From Blasia pusilla (lineage: Eukaryota; Marchantiophyta; Marchantiopsida; Blasiales): a stretch of DNA of 64,000 bases. Shown piece by piece: positions 44,311-55,410 of the stretch. The stretch is from positions 31,992,001-32,056,000 of the forward strand of contig CM114271.1 of NCBI GenBank assembly GCA_050084515.1. The letters are read 5' to 3'. The position numbers and the translations under genes were made by a program. Within the stretch, counting starts at the first letter, position 1, and every line of letters begins with the position of its first letter. A model generated the notes under the pieces. That model was not told the origin of the DNA and searched no databases. It was given only the letters and a program-made list of their open reading frames with translations.

Positions 44311-45720
44311 AACCCAACACTACCCAGACCCAAGGTATTTGGCTGACTTATTGTCTCATGTGGTGCCCATGATATTTGGATTCTTGGAGTTCTCAGCTTT
44401 ATTACTTCACCATTTTCTATTTTTCAATTTGGATAAGACCATGGGACATTCCTGGAAGACTTCTAGACCACTTTTGCAAACCATGTCTAGTCCAATTCAA
44501 GCTTGGAAGCCGATCATCACCCAACCATTACTACATTGGGAAGTAACCATAATGTACCCTTATGGAACTTCCCAATCGCGAAGGGGTTCATAAAGTATTG
44601 AAGATGTATGGCTCTTCTATATTGTGTTATTTTGAAATTGACACTTTTCCTTGAGAACAACCTCCACCCCGGGCTGTGAGTTCAGGAAGTACCCTCCGGG
44701 CCTGGTGGAGAGTACCAAAGAGAGGGTGGTAATTATTATGCCCATTGTCCAGTGAGAATATAGTCATGTGGATTCAAACCATACCAGAAGTAAACCTCAA
44801 ATAGTCTCGCAACCCATCCCGTGCAAGTTCCCCCAAGGAAAGATATCATTTCCAATTCAGTCAGAGACACGCTAAGAGAACTCTACTTCAGTGACATTTG
44901 CACAAACATTTCCAACCCAGAAAGCACACACTGCACTTGACTCATGTTCAGGCGTCCACTTCTCTGGGTCAAAAGAACAGCAGGCTGTCGGGAGCCAAAA
45001 AGAAAAGCAGTACTTTCTAGATAATGAAATAATCACTCACTTCACAATTGGAGCCTTGGTATGGAAAAGTTAGAACAAGTAAGGGCAGTTTGCTCCAAGT
45101 GCAGAATTTCATTGACAGATTAAGACTTTACACTGGTCTGCACAGATATACATTTTCGTTGTGTGGAAGAGAAACACCTCCACCCTGGATGCCACCAACT
45201 TACAAAGAATTAAGGCTAGAAAAATTATCCTTTGGATGTCGCAAGATACCCCCCCTTGTACATCCACCTTGGACACCCTCTACTTATACCAGTCTCGAAC
45301 ATAAAAAGACTCAACTGTAGGGAAAACAAAACCACCCAGAGTGGGGCCCAGAATCTTCTCCATATGCTCAACCTATAGCCGAAGAGCACCTGTTGCTCGC
45401 ACGAGGATTGCACACCCAATCAACAGGTCCTTCCCAAATTCCAAAGGCTCTTCAAACTCATTCAAATCAAGATGCAGTGGTGGAATTGAATCAACTGCAC
45501 ATTCAGAAAGCTTTAGTCAGACACTTTTGTAGATAGTTTCCCCAGCCATATAACTCACCTTAAATCGCAGTCCCTTCAGGAACAGACCTTTCAGTATTGT
45601 ATTTTTTCATTGTCCTAATAAAGCAATACTGAACAACCTAACTTGAAAGGACAAAAATAAAATGAGGACAATCAAATGTGTGCAATTTCAGGATGTGATC
45701 AACTTGACAAACCTTCTATA
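44311..45720. other. Intergenic stretch downstream of UBC13
   Basis: No gene or repeat family is recognised. It probably includes the UBC13 3' UTR near 45600-45720. Two CACCTCCACCC-like motifs (44658 and 45175) are the only internal similarity I noticed. Confidence 0.4.
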
Positions 45721-48605
45721 TTACGCTCCAGTAGCATAAAGTCGGGTCCATTCCCTTGCTGTGCATCCCATGAGTAGAGTAAATATTCTTTGCAGTTCTA
45801 TTGCATCCAACTGAATGACTATCTACTGTGCCTTGACAGCTCATCAACTACAGTTCCACAGTAACTGTGGCTAGACTTTCAAATAGATATTCTGCCCAAC
45901 ATCCATATAGAATAGAACTGCTGCACAACTTCACAAAACTCATAATGACCAACCTGTTGCAACAGCTTGAGCTTCATCTGTTTTCCAGTGCTTGGCAATA
46001 TTCTCAGCTAATGGATCATCAGGGTTGGGAGCACTTAAAAGTGCTTGAATGCTGTTCAGAGCACAACAATCAGACGACCATTTGTCTTATAAAGAGTTGC
46101 TGGTCGTCCTTAACATACTCGGAACAATTTTACCCTACAGATAACCACAAGCCTCAGACAAACTCTGTGAATTTGAAGAGCAAGACTATGTTTATCATCA
46201 AGAATATCCAAGAAGATTCTGCCCCACTATACAGCACACAGAACAGTATTACCTTACACATAGTCACTAACCTCAGTAGGACTGTGCGGATTTGAAGAGC
46301 AGGACTCCACTTGTCCTTCAGAATATCCAAGCAGATCCTCCCCAACTAGAGCATAGTGCAGCAAGTTAGGAAGGAATATATGACACTTGTCCCCAAACTG
46401 AAGAGAATTCAATGCTGAGGATTCCTGTTGCATTCTCAGATGTCATTCATGCTGAATCTCTATACCACTTTTCAAGACATCAGCGGCATTCATCAATGAC
46501 CAGAAATCTCGCCTTAGTTTTGTAGTACCTTGTCAATGTTTGGATGGTAGATCTTTGTCAAAAATCGAACCTGTTGAGGAACTCTAGTCAGGGGCTCAGC
46601 TTACCGAAGAGATGAAATACCCATGTTTCACGTTACAATGAATTCAGAAATTATAACTCAGTTCTACTAGTCAGTAGACTACTTTAACCACACACGCCTT
46701 CACATTCTAGCCAACACCTAAACTAGTGGTTCAAAGTGAGCAAACCCATAATTCGAGGAAATCTTCCTTTCCCACGTTACAGTTCAAAGAGTGCAGTCAA
46801 GGACCCCAGTTCATTAATAACATAACTAAAACTCGCACATCAGACTCCAGTGGTCAGTCACAATGAGCCTAATGATAAAAGTCCTGTGAACATACAAACT
46901 CAGAACCTGGTTCAAATGTCACAGTTCACCTCCATGAGTGGTAACAATCTTCTCTCAGATGCATGTTTATGTGTCCAATCTGCAACTGTAGTTATCCCCT
47001 TCCCAAGGAATGTACTTAAGAACATTGATTTGAACAAACAAGTTTGACCCCGACTATTCTTGACTAGGGTGTTGATTTCTGATCCAATGCATCCATTGGC
47101 TGAAAAAAACTTGCAGCCACAATATCTGTCTCCAAATACATCCGTCAAAATATAAGGGAGTACACCTTCTAAGCTCATGAAATGCTCACCTTTGGAGCAG
47201 CCATGGGATATTCTTCAGGTAGGAAGAGCTCCAACTTGAACACACCACCTGCAGAACAAAGGTTTTCAGAGACTTGCACATGCAGTGTGTATCTTGGACA
47301 GAAAAGTCTCCAACTATTTCGCTTCCCACACAACCATAACACAAAAACAAAAGGGAGTGAAGATTACTTCAACTCATTCTCCTCAAGGGAACTTTGCTAT
47401 AACAGTCACATCCCAGTATAGGCAGAGGTCATAAAGCCCAGCAGCAATTCCAAAGAATTTTTAACCCAATATCTGCCCCACCAGCCCAGGAGCCAAAATA
47501 AGAGCCCAACCCTATCACTGGGAAGAAACTTCCACATGACACTACGGATTTTCTTTCTTCTCTCTTTATTTCATTTCGCTAGTTTAGACAACTTGAAGTT
47601 ATAGCTCCAAATTCCTTCTTAGGATAAGGCATACGTCCCTCAAACCCAGAAAATAAACATACCTTCATTATTAGGAAAATTCAGATACATCCCATGGCTT
47701 GATTTGGCCCTTTCACAGGTAACCGGTTCGTAATTACCCCCACAAAGGTTCGTGGAACGTACAGAACCCTAATTACTTCCGACTGAAAACAGCCAATCAA
47801 CTTGCTGACTGTCCTTGATATCTACACAGATAGATTGAAATTGAGAACATTAAGCTCACCCTCATAAGGTGATTGAGTTGGCCCCAATATCATGACATTG
47901 AAATACCGCAGGTTTTCCTCCGAAGGTGAAGCACTTATGCCTGGCGCTGCAGCACAAAGACACAAGCAGTCTAACGTTGGTGCCCCAGAGATTAAACAGG
48001 AGAAACCCAATCACTGTATGGCATTCTACAGGAAGGATCCCGAAACTGAGAAGTCCTCGTGAAGTTCAGCGATCATGAAATCATGAAATGTCGGATAGAA
48101 TCCATCACATACGAATTCACACCATCTCCAGATAATATAAGCCAACAAACTTCTTACTTTCGCAACCTACACTCGAATCATAGAAGCGAATCTTGGAGGA
48201 CTGCTCTGCGGGAGAGAGCCTTATTACCTGGTTCACTGAGCAACCGCTGTGTTTCCTGTAAAGTAGACAATCCACCCCACACCTCATCGCTTCAATCAGG
48301 ACAAGCTATAGTTCGGAAACAAAACTGAGCTCACGACATGCTCTACAACTAGCGGGGCATTCAAGCTAGAAAGAAATTCGACACTTGATCTTGTTAGGAA
48401 CGCGGACCACGACAGGCAAAACAAGAGATCATTAAGCGCACATACTGAATCCCCCGTACAAATACCGGTCGAGGACCATGAGCTCCAGGTCAAGCGCGCA
48501 AAAAATAACCACTAGTTCAAGAGACTGAATCTCCATGAGAAAGATGCCAGAGTGCACCTTGATGATCCTGCGCGGTAAATTACTATTCGCGGTGGCGGCC
48601 GACAT
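45721..48605 (-). CDS. UBC13: Ubiquitin-conjugating enzyme E2, UBC13/UBE2N type
   Basis: Eight coding exons on minus: 48558-48605, 48228-48255, 47860-47946, 47190-47248, 46529-46570, 46272-46345, 45954-46051 and 45721-45758; all introns are GT-AG. They total 474 nt, giving 157 residues (family about 153). It starts [16 protein letters not shown], keeps HPN (residues 83-85), the catalytic Cys93 in [12 protein letters not shown] and the C-terminal WTRLY, and ends ATGA-stop (TAA at 45721-45723). UBC13 works with a UEV partner (MMS2-like) to build K63-linked ubiquitin chains in DNA-damage tolerance and signalling. No break is seen, so it is probably functional. The exon boundaries follow phases that rejoin exactly. 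A decayed copy of exon 6 lies in the following intron. Confidence 0.96.
46153..46226 (-). pseudogene. Tandem duplicate of UBC13 exon 6 without the catalytic cysteine
   Basis: It is 74 nt like exon 6 (46272-46345), 119 bp downstream, with about 54 of 74 bases identical by hand count and no indels. It is open in the exon 6 phase: [14 protein letters not shown], then ALQIHRVCL. The codon for the catalytic Cys is Phe (TTC). The acceptor side reads TATAG, but the donor is GC rather than GT. Similarity continues into the flanking intron, so the duplicated unit is about 119 bp. It may be a dead exon or a mutually exclusive one. Confidence 0.8.
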
Positions 48606-48727
48606 GTTGCAGTCCGGCGTCCAAGGTCGTCCCGCCACCCACACAACAATCCTTTTGCCGCCTTCAAAAATCCTCCTGTCTAATCACCGGGCAAGCGGTG
48701 CCCCAGAATCTCCTACCAAGTTCGCTC

Positions 48728-48762
<35 letters not shown>

Positions 48763-49200
48763 TCTCCACTTCCTTAACCTTCCTTTCCTTCGCTACCTCA
48801 ACCGCAACGCCCACCTCCGTTCTGATCGACTTCTCTTGCCCCACTTTTGTAGATCCGCGCTTCCGTCCTTTCTCGAACCCTTCCTCGTTCGACACCTTTT
48901 TCTGCTTCTCCCGATCCAATCTCCGCCCACAAGATGTGTTCCTCAGTAAACTCGCTCTAGCTAGATTCAATTCCGTCAACAATCTCACAAGGAAGCACTG
49001 AAGAAGCAAGGCACCCGAGGGAAGCAACACACCGCACCCAACTTCACCACAGTAGCATACGTTGGTAGCACAACGAAAGAAAGTGACCCAATAGAAGGCG
49101 AGGTTTCGTCCTCCCGTCTGCTGCGCTGCTTATTACAGTAGTTTAGGGCAAAGAGCTCGTCTGTCAAGAACCCTTTACCCTCACCCTATAAGATCTCATT
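48606..49200 (-). promoter_or_regulatory. UBC13 5' leader and probable promoter region
   Basis: Upstream of the ATG on minus is a GA repeat of about 30 nt (plus strand CT run at 48729-48758), a common plant 5' leader or core promoter feature. The region is free of transposon sequence. No clear TATA box was found. Confidence 0.45.
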
Positions 49201-50459
49201 GCAAAGGAGGTGAGTCGACCTTCAGTCTTCCGACAATGCGTCGCGCGATACGGGAGCGTCCTCTTCGTTGTATGAGAACTGCTCAAAGAGGACCGGCTCA
49301 CACTAACCTGGATTAACGGACCTTGAGGTTAAATAGTCATATCAAAATATTCTAATAACTAGTTTGCGGCCGTTGATAAATGGGGTGGGGCACCACAAGA
49401 GAGAATAAAAGGGAGTGTGATAAATGGGGTGGGAGAGAAACAAATCTCTAATTCGGAATGCTAGGTTGGGGCACCATGAGAGGAGAGAAAACTAGGGATG
49501 AGAAGTTTTGGCAACAAAAAATGCCACTAGACTAGTGTGTATACGAGGTATATAGAGGATACCTCGTATACACACTAGAAACAGATGGAACAATTTGGAG
49601 GTTGTCAAGTGGTGTTAATATCATCAATCATGCGAATTTAACTCACACGGATCATGCGAATCACACGAATTTGTCACACGGTTCCACTGTGGACAGAATT
49701 GTTAAACTCTCATCCACGGTAGAGAGCAATCACAAAACACCATGCCCATCCAAGATGCAAAACGAAGCATACATGTAGAGGCCGTAAATAATGCTCCTAT
49801 ATTAAGCAGAAAAAACAATTTGAGTGCCATGCATAGGGGGGAGAGATCTTCCATCTTCTTTCCTCCAACTCCTCTCTTAGAGCATGTCCCCATGGAGCAT
49901 TTCTATTGTCACGGGATCCTTGTGATTGAAGATCAACGGTTGTCATTTTAGAGACCAAAGGCAGGTTGTTGGTCCATCCAGGTTGTAAAATTTATGGCAC
50001 AAAAACATAAGGGCGGTCCTTCAGATATAGAAGGACCATCGTCGGTTTTTTACATAATTTTTGCTACCCGGATATCTTTCTCGGTACCCGCAAGTTCAGA
50101 TAGAAGTGGAAGGAATTTTTGCAAAGCCCCATCAGAACCAAACGTCGGAAACCAATATGTCTCCTTGGACCAAGTATATAACCGTCGGCCTAGGACCAAT
50201 GGGACCTGGCGCCACGGTCTCCATGGGGATGGGCCCTTACTCTCTCTTCTTCAACGCTCCCCTCCTCCCTTATTCTAATGTTATCTTCATATTTACATAC
50301 TAGTAAGGTGCCCATGCCATGCACGGGTGCAAGAGTCAATGATACATAGTTCTTCATGCGCATTAAAAAATTGAATAGTTTATTTCAACTAAGGATTTCT
50401 TTATACATAACATTTCGCATGAAGTTACCTCCTTATTTGAATGTTCATCGTTTCCAATC
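49201..50459. other. Intergenic stretch
   Basis: No gene recognised. It contains a short duplicated motif GATAAATGGGGTGGG (about 49375 and 49420) and the hairpin at 49532. Sequence beyond 50280 is AT-rich and not repeat-matched within the window. Confidence 0.4.
49532..49578. other. Perfect 20-bp hairpin
   Basis: Arm CTAGTGTGTATACGAGGTAT, 7-nt loop ATAGAGG, then the exact complement. It could be the relic of a foldback element or a small-RNA precursor; neither is shown. Confidence 0.75.
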
Positions 50460-50868
50460 TGTCGTGCACATACACATCGCTACACAACATACATACATAC
50501 ATACATACATACATCGTTGTCAACGAACATACACACAAACACGCACGATCCCATGCTAACTCATGGCATCCAAATAACGAGACAAGAAGTACCAAAATAT
50601 CTCCAATAAATCAAGTAGATCTCTCTCAACATTTCACACCAATCTCTCCATGGTGTGCACTCTCTCTCATGTCAACCCAAACCCACTCTCCTAATGAGAG
50701 GCTTGGGTTACACACACAAGGCAAGCAAGACCATAGCTTTGCCACTTCATGCCAAGAGATTCAACAAAGAGAGAATGAGCTCTCAAGCTCTCTCTCTTGG
50801 AGGTATATCCCCTTCCCTCTCCCAAGCTCTCTCCTCAGTAACCTATGCTCGCAGGTCATCTCCTTAGA

Positions 50869-51850
50869 TGCCATATGCCACTTTCTTGAATACCCATCAT
50901 ACACTAGCATAGTGGCTGCACCATGGGCAGAGCCGCACAACATGCATCGCAAGCTTGCACGAACTACTGCTAAGCTCGAATCAACTGTACCGTCAATGTT
51001 AGGAAGGTGACCTGACGCACAATTATGCACATGGTCCTTCCAAACCATACCATTACATCCCTCCAATAAGAGGATACCAGATGGCTAAACCTCACGCACT
51101 CTCAAGATAGTGCGCCCTATATTCACGTCCAACGTCGTAGATGCCGTCTGTTGCAAAATAGACATAATCTCTCTGATGAAACCTCCGAATAGTAGGTTGA
51201 TAATCACCTTCTCGAATAGCTGCATACCTCAACATATCCCAATGTTGCGCAATCGCCAAGTTCTCAAACGCCATGGGCATCACTCTCCAAAACAACTCAG
51301 CCCTCTGAGAGCATGCTCGCATCCATACATCAGGGTCATCAAGGTTCAACACCTCACCTACATCTTGATGAATGGCCGAAGGTAAATCTGGCACTCGGCC
51401 ATAAAGTAGCAAGTACGGTGAGAAAGATGTATGTTTGCTGAATATGTATCTCATCGCCAACTGGAGGTCCCAATCTCCTAGGTGACCTCTTTGCAAGCCA
51501 TAATTGCACAATCCTCTCTTCACCGTCTGCACAACCCTCTCCGCTAGTCCATCCGCCTTAGGATGATCCCGCAAAGTGGTGAGGTGGTTGATCATCGCCT
51601 AATCACACAAGGCCTGAAACTCCCCACAAAACTCTGTACCCTGGTCTATCAACACCTCAGCTGGTGCGCCGTAATGACTCAGCACTTTATCTAGGAAGGC
51701 ATACGCTACTCCCTCACTCGATTTGTCACGCAATGCAACCAAATCTATCCACTTCAAGAAGTGCTCGACCATCACCAACACATAACGACTATGGCGCTCT
51801 GTCAAAGGTAACGGTCTTGCAAAATCCAAACTCTATCTATAACCTAAACC
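50869..51850 (-). pseudogene. Element A integrase and truncated PHD finger
   Basis: The core Asp is in MDFARPLPLTERHSRYVLVM near 51825 and LIDQGTEFCGEF near 51640; the catalytic Glu region HPKADGLAERVVQTVKRGL at about 51510-51565 is preserved. Stops lie at about 51597 and 51090. The PHD (CMLCGSAHGAATMLVYDGYS) has two Cys changed to Tyr and is cut after RKWHMA near 50869. Confidence 0.82.
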
Positions 51851-52051
51851 CATGATCGAAAGTGGATGCAACTATGGAATCGGAGCATTGAACGATGCCC
51901 ATACCCAATCACAAACCATGCACATGGCAACAAACTGTTGAACGTCAGTCTTCATACCTCGCCACCAATACTATATCTGGAGCAAGTTGTACGTCCGCTT
52001 TACTCCAAAATGACCCAACTCCTCGTGGACATGACGTACCAAACATGCTCT

Positions 52052-52665
52052 CTATGAAGGATGAGGCACTACACATATTCTACCATCCTCCCAAACTTGC
52101 AACACATGTGTCCCCTCCCACCGGAACCGTCTGGCTAGCTGTAGGATCTGATCCCATTCTCTAGCATCCACTGTGCTCGCAACGCTGCTAGTACGCAAGT
52201 ACTCCAAGAGCACTCCATCGTCGTGCATGTCTCGGCCATCTGTCGTCTCCTCACCTGCCTCTGGATCTAAGGACTCTCCATCAGACCTCGCCATCGAAGT
52301 CTCAGCAATCTGGCTCTCTATGGCCAACAAGCCCAAATAGGATGACGCATGTCATCCTGGCATCAACTCCTCATCACTCTCACCATGCCAACGAGCTCTT
52401 GTCGCATCTCGCTGACTCGAGCATGGGTTAAGGCTCAAACCATCTGCATCTTGGTTGAGCGTCCCAGGTCTATGCACCACCTTGAAGTCATACTAGTGCA
52501 ACAAAAGAGCCCACCTCGCAAGCTTCCCTGTAAACTTGTCGGACTCCATCAACCACTTAAGTGGTTGATGATCAGTAATGATGGTAAAGGGGTTTCCGAG
52601 TAGTTAACACCTAAAATGTGTGACAACCCACACCGCATCCGAGCACTCTTGTAATGTACAACTCA
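52052..52665 (-). pseudogene. Element A RNase H C-terminus and linker
   Basis: On minus: LQECSDAVWVVTHF near 52620-52660, ITNHLKWLMESDKFTGKLAR near 52510-52570 (frame-shifted), HRPGTLNQDADGL near 52435-52475, then a linker ending WEDGRICVVPHPS at 52052. This is the RNase H end of gypsy pol, which removes the RNA template. Confidence 0.78.
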
Positions 52666-54100
52666 AGGAAAAAGATACCCTTTCTATCGAAAAGTATTAA
52701 GTTTGTTCCCAAGAGACCACTATTTCCTGAGTAAAGAGAGGCTTTATAAGAAATAACAAGAATAAATTCTATCTTCACTTAAAACGATTCACTAACTCTA
52801 ATAACTCTAACTTCACGAAGGTAAAGAAAAGATAAGATGGTCTTCTTTCCTCATAGAAAAGACTCTTCTCAAGTGTAGAGAAAGACTCTTGTGAATCTGC
52901 AATAACAAAACTCCACACAGACCTCAAAGAGACCTCGAGAATGGAGGCTCACCCTACTTTCAAAACTAAATCTGTCATGCCAGGTTACTCACTGTCTAAC
53001 AACTTTCCTACGCTTCTTCTTGATTATCTTTTGGGATTCTGAAACTACAAGACTCAACTCTCATCTCTACTATATCCCAATAAGATCTACATTTGATTCC
53101 GCACATTAGAAAGAATGAGAGAAGACTCTTCTTTACATCAAAGAGTGGAAAGAACTCGAAAGTAGAACAAGCTTCTGATAGCTTGGATCATCCCCCAACA
53201 AAACTCCTTACCCCCTCACCAAGATTACTCGTAAACTCAAGATACACAGAACTATATTGAGGAGTTCAAGATACAAGGGAAAATAATGATCCCTTCTTCT
53301 GCTAATTGCTCTTTAAATAGTATTTACAATTCCGATTAGTCTTCCTATTCTAATCTAGATTTCTAATTGATAATCATAACTCTTTGATTCTAATTCTCCA
53401 ACCCTCCATCTTGCTAAGACTGTTCATTGTCTTGGCGTTTCCTTTTCGCTCCCTTTTAAACTGCTGTAACCGCCATGACTCTCCCATTGTAGCTTCCAAA
53501 ACTGCCGCAATAGTTCAGTCTTCATAGATTTCGCGCTCTTCGCAGTTCTTCGCAAAGACTCTTCCTAGTCTTTGTAATCTTTATCTTGGCTATCCTATCT
53601 TCGCGCAAAGATTTATATCCTTCTACCATTGTGAAGAGTCTTTATGCACTTTCCTTCAGCTTTCTTCCAAACATTCTCTATCTTTCTATTCCTCTTTTTG
53701 ATACACTTGTCCACTTTTGTGAAGACTCTTTAACCTCTTCCGCTTCTTCCTCTTCCTTCTTTGAGTTCTTAGTCTTTGCTCTGGAGTCTTCATCCTTGTT
53801 TTCAAGTCTTTGTACAAAGACTATCTTCCATCTCCTTTACAAAGAAGCTTTCCTTTAGTCTTTGTTGAGAGTCCTTTACATTGTTCTTTCTACAGTCTTC
53901 CTTGCGAAGCACCCACAATTCCTCTAACTTCTTTTCCTATCTTTTCCTACTTTTACACAATTCTCACTCTTCCAAGACAGTCCTTAATCTTCTAACATCT
54001 CTTTTCCTCTCATGAGAGTTCTGTCAATTACTCCTCTCACACAATTTCAGTAAAGTAAGACCCTTTACTTCTAGTAAAGGGTCTTGTAAAGGGTCTTACT
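52666..54100. other. AT-rich stretch of unknown origin
   Basis: No gene is recognised. GACTCTT and AAGAGTC-like words recur many times (for example 52860, 52886, 53126, 53570, 53628 and 53722). At 54057-54090 an inverted repeat, AAGACCCTTTACT, loop TCT, AGTAAAGGGTCTT, is followed by a direct repeat of TAAAGGGTCTT. It could be the LTR or non-coding part of another old element. Confidence 0.4.
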
Positions 54101-55410
54101 TTGAGAGATTTGAGTTTCTACTTTTCTAGATTTCAGGATTTCAGATGTGAATCTTGCGGAGGCCATATCTTTGAGATGGAATGTTCAATGGAGCTGAAAT
54201 TTTAAGGAAACATGGAATGTAAGGAGACGCCCTAGCCCTGCAAATTGCAATCATAAAAAAGTTACACAGACGAAGTTGTGAAAGATTTGAGTTTCTGCTC
54301 TTCTAAATTTTAGGATTTCATATCTGAATCTTGCGGAGGCCATATCTTTAAGTTGGATTGCTTTATGGAGCTGAGATTTTGAGACAACGTGGAATGAAAA
54401 GATATGCCTTAACCCTAAAAATTTCAAGCATAATGAAGTTACAAAGACGAATTTGTGAGAGATTTGAGTTTCTGCTCTTCTAGATTTCAGGATATCATAT
54501 TTGAATCTTGCGGAGACCATATCTTTGAGATGGAGTGTTTTATGGAGCTGAGATTTGGAGGAAACGTGGAATATAAGGAGATTTCTTAGTCTTAAAAATC
54601 TTAAGTACAACAGAGTTACACAGACGAAGTTGTGAGAGATTTGAGTTTCTGCTCTCTAGATTTAAGGATTTTAGATCTGAATCTTGCGGAGGTCATATCT
54701 TTAAGGTGGAGTGTCATATGAAGCTGAGATTTTGAGAAACGTGGAGTGTAAAGAGGAGCCCTAGCCCTAAACATTGTAAGCTCAAATGAGTTACATAGAC
54801 GAAGTTGTGAGATATTTGAGTTTCTGCTCTTCTAGATTTCAGGTATTCAAATCTGAATCTTGCGGAGGCCATATCTTTGAGGTTGAGTGTCATATGAAGC
54901 TGAGATTTTGAGACAACGTGGATTATAAGGAGGAGCCCTAGCCTTGAAAATTGCAAGCACAACTAAGTTACACATAACAAGTTGTGAGAGATTTGAGTTT
55001 TTGCTCTTCTAAATTTTAGGATTTCAGATCATAATCTTGTAGAGGCCATATCGTTGACGTGGAGTGTCATATGAAGCTGAGCTTTTGAGACAAGATGGAA
55101 TGTGAAGAGGTGCCCTAATCCTGCGAATTTCAAGAACTACCAACTTCTAGAGTAGAAGTTGTGTGGTGTTGGAGATTTGGTTATACTTTATTGGAGGTCG
55201 TGCAATATCTAGGATGTAGTGACGTCGACTACATGATGACTACTCAAGACGATATCTTGAATCTAATGCAAGTGGTCTTGCATGAATTGAAAGAGTTTCA
55301 AATATAATTCAAGGTATAAACTTCTCAATTAAACCTTGCACATATTCAAATCCGAGAGTTAAAGGCAACGCAAGAGGTTTTGAATTAAGTGTTGAAAGAT
55401 AGTTTGAGTG
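54100..55410 (+). mobile_element. Old, diverged LINE 5' end: monomers and ORF1 start
   Basis: Five to six diverged monomers; the CGAAGTTGTGA word starts at 54271, 54448, 54625, 54800 and 54978 (steps 177, 177, 175 and 178). Then the leader and ORF1 start TACATGATGACTACTCAAGA near 55230, decaying through 55400, where a younger LINE tail begins. It shows that the monomer layout is old in this family. Confidence 0.85.

Larger units (their letters stand above)
50460..52665 (-). mobile_element. Third element A copy, 3' part (variant subfamily)
   Basis: On minus: RNase H from 52665, linker, integrase, a truncated PHD finger, part of A2' (about 50868 to 50608) and B2' (50607 to 50460) ending GCACGACA at 50460, where unrelated sequence begins. 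This is an independent right terminus at the same position of the repeat as at 32325. B2' contains a (TACA)n run at about 50488-50514. Confidence 0.8.

Noticed and set aside
46153-46345. Exon 6 and its duplicate both spliced in series
   Set aside because: The intervening 45 nt is too short for a plant intron, and inclusion of both 74-nt exons would shift the frame.
48713-49030. 105-codon Arg/Glu-rich frame upstream of UBC13
   Set aside because: It arises from the GA repeat and leader sequence; no start context or homology is visible.
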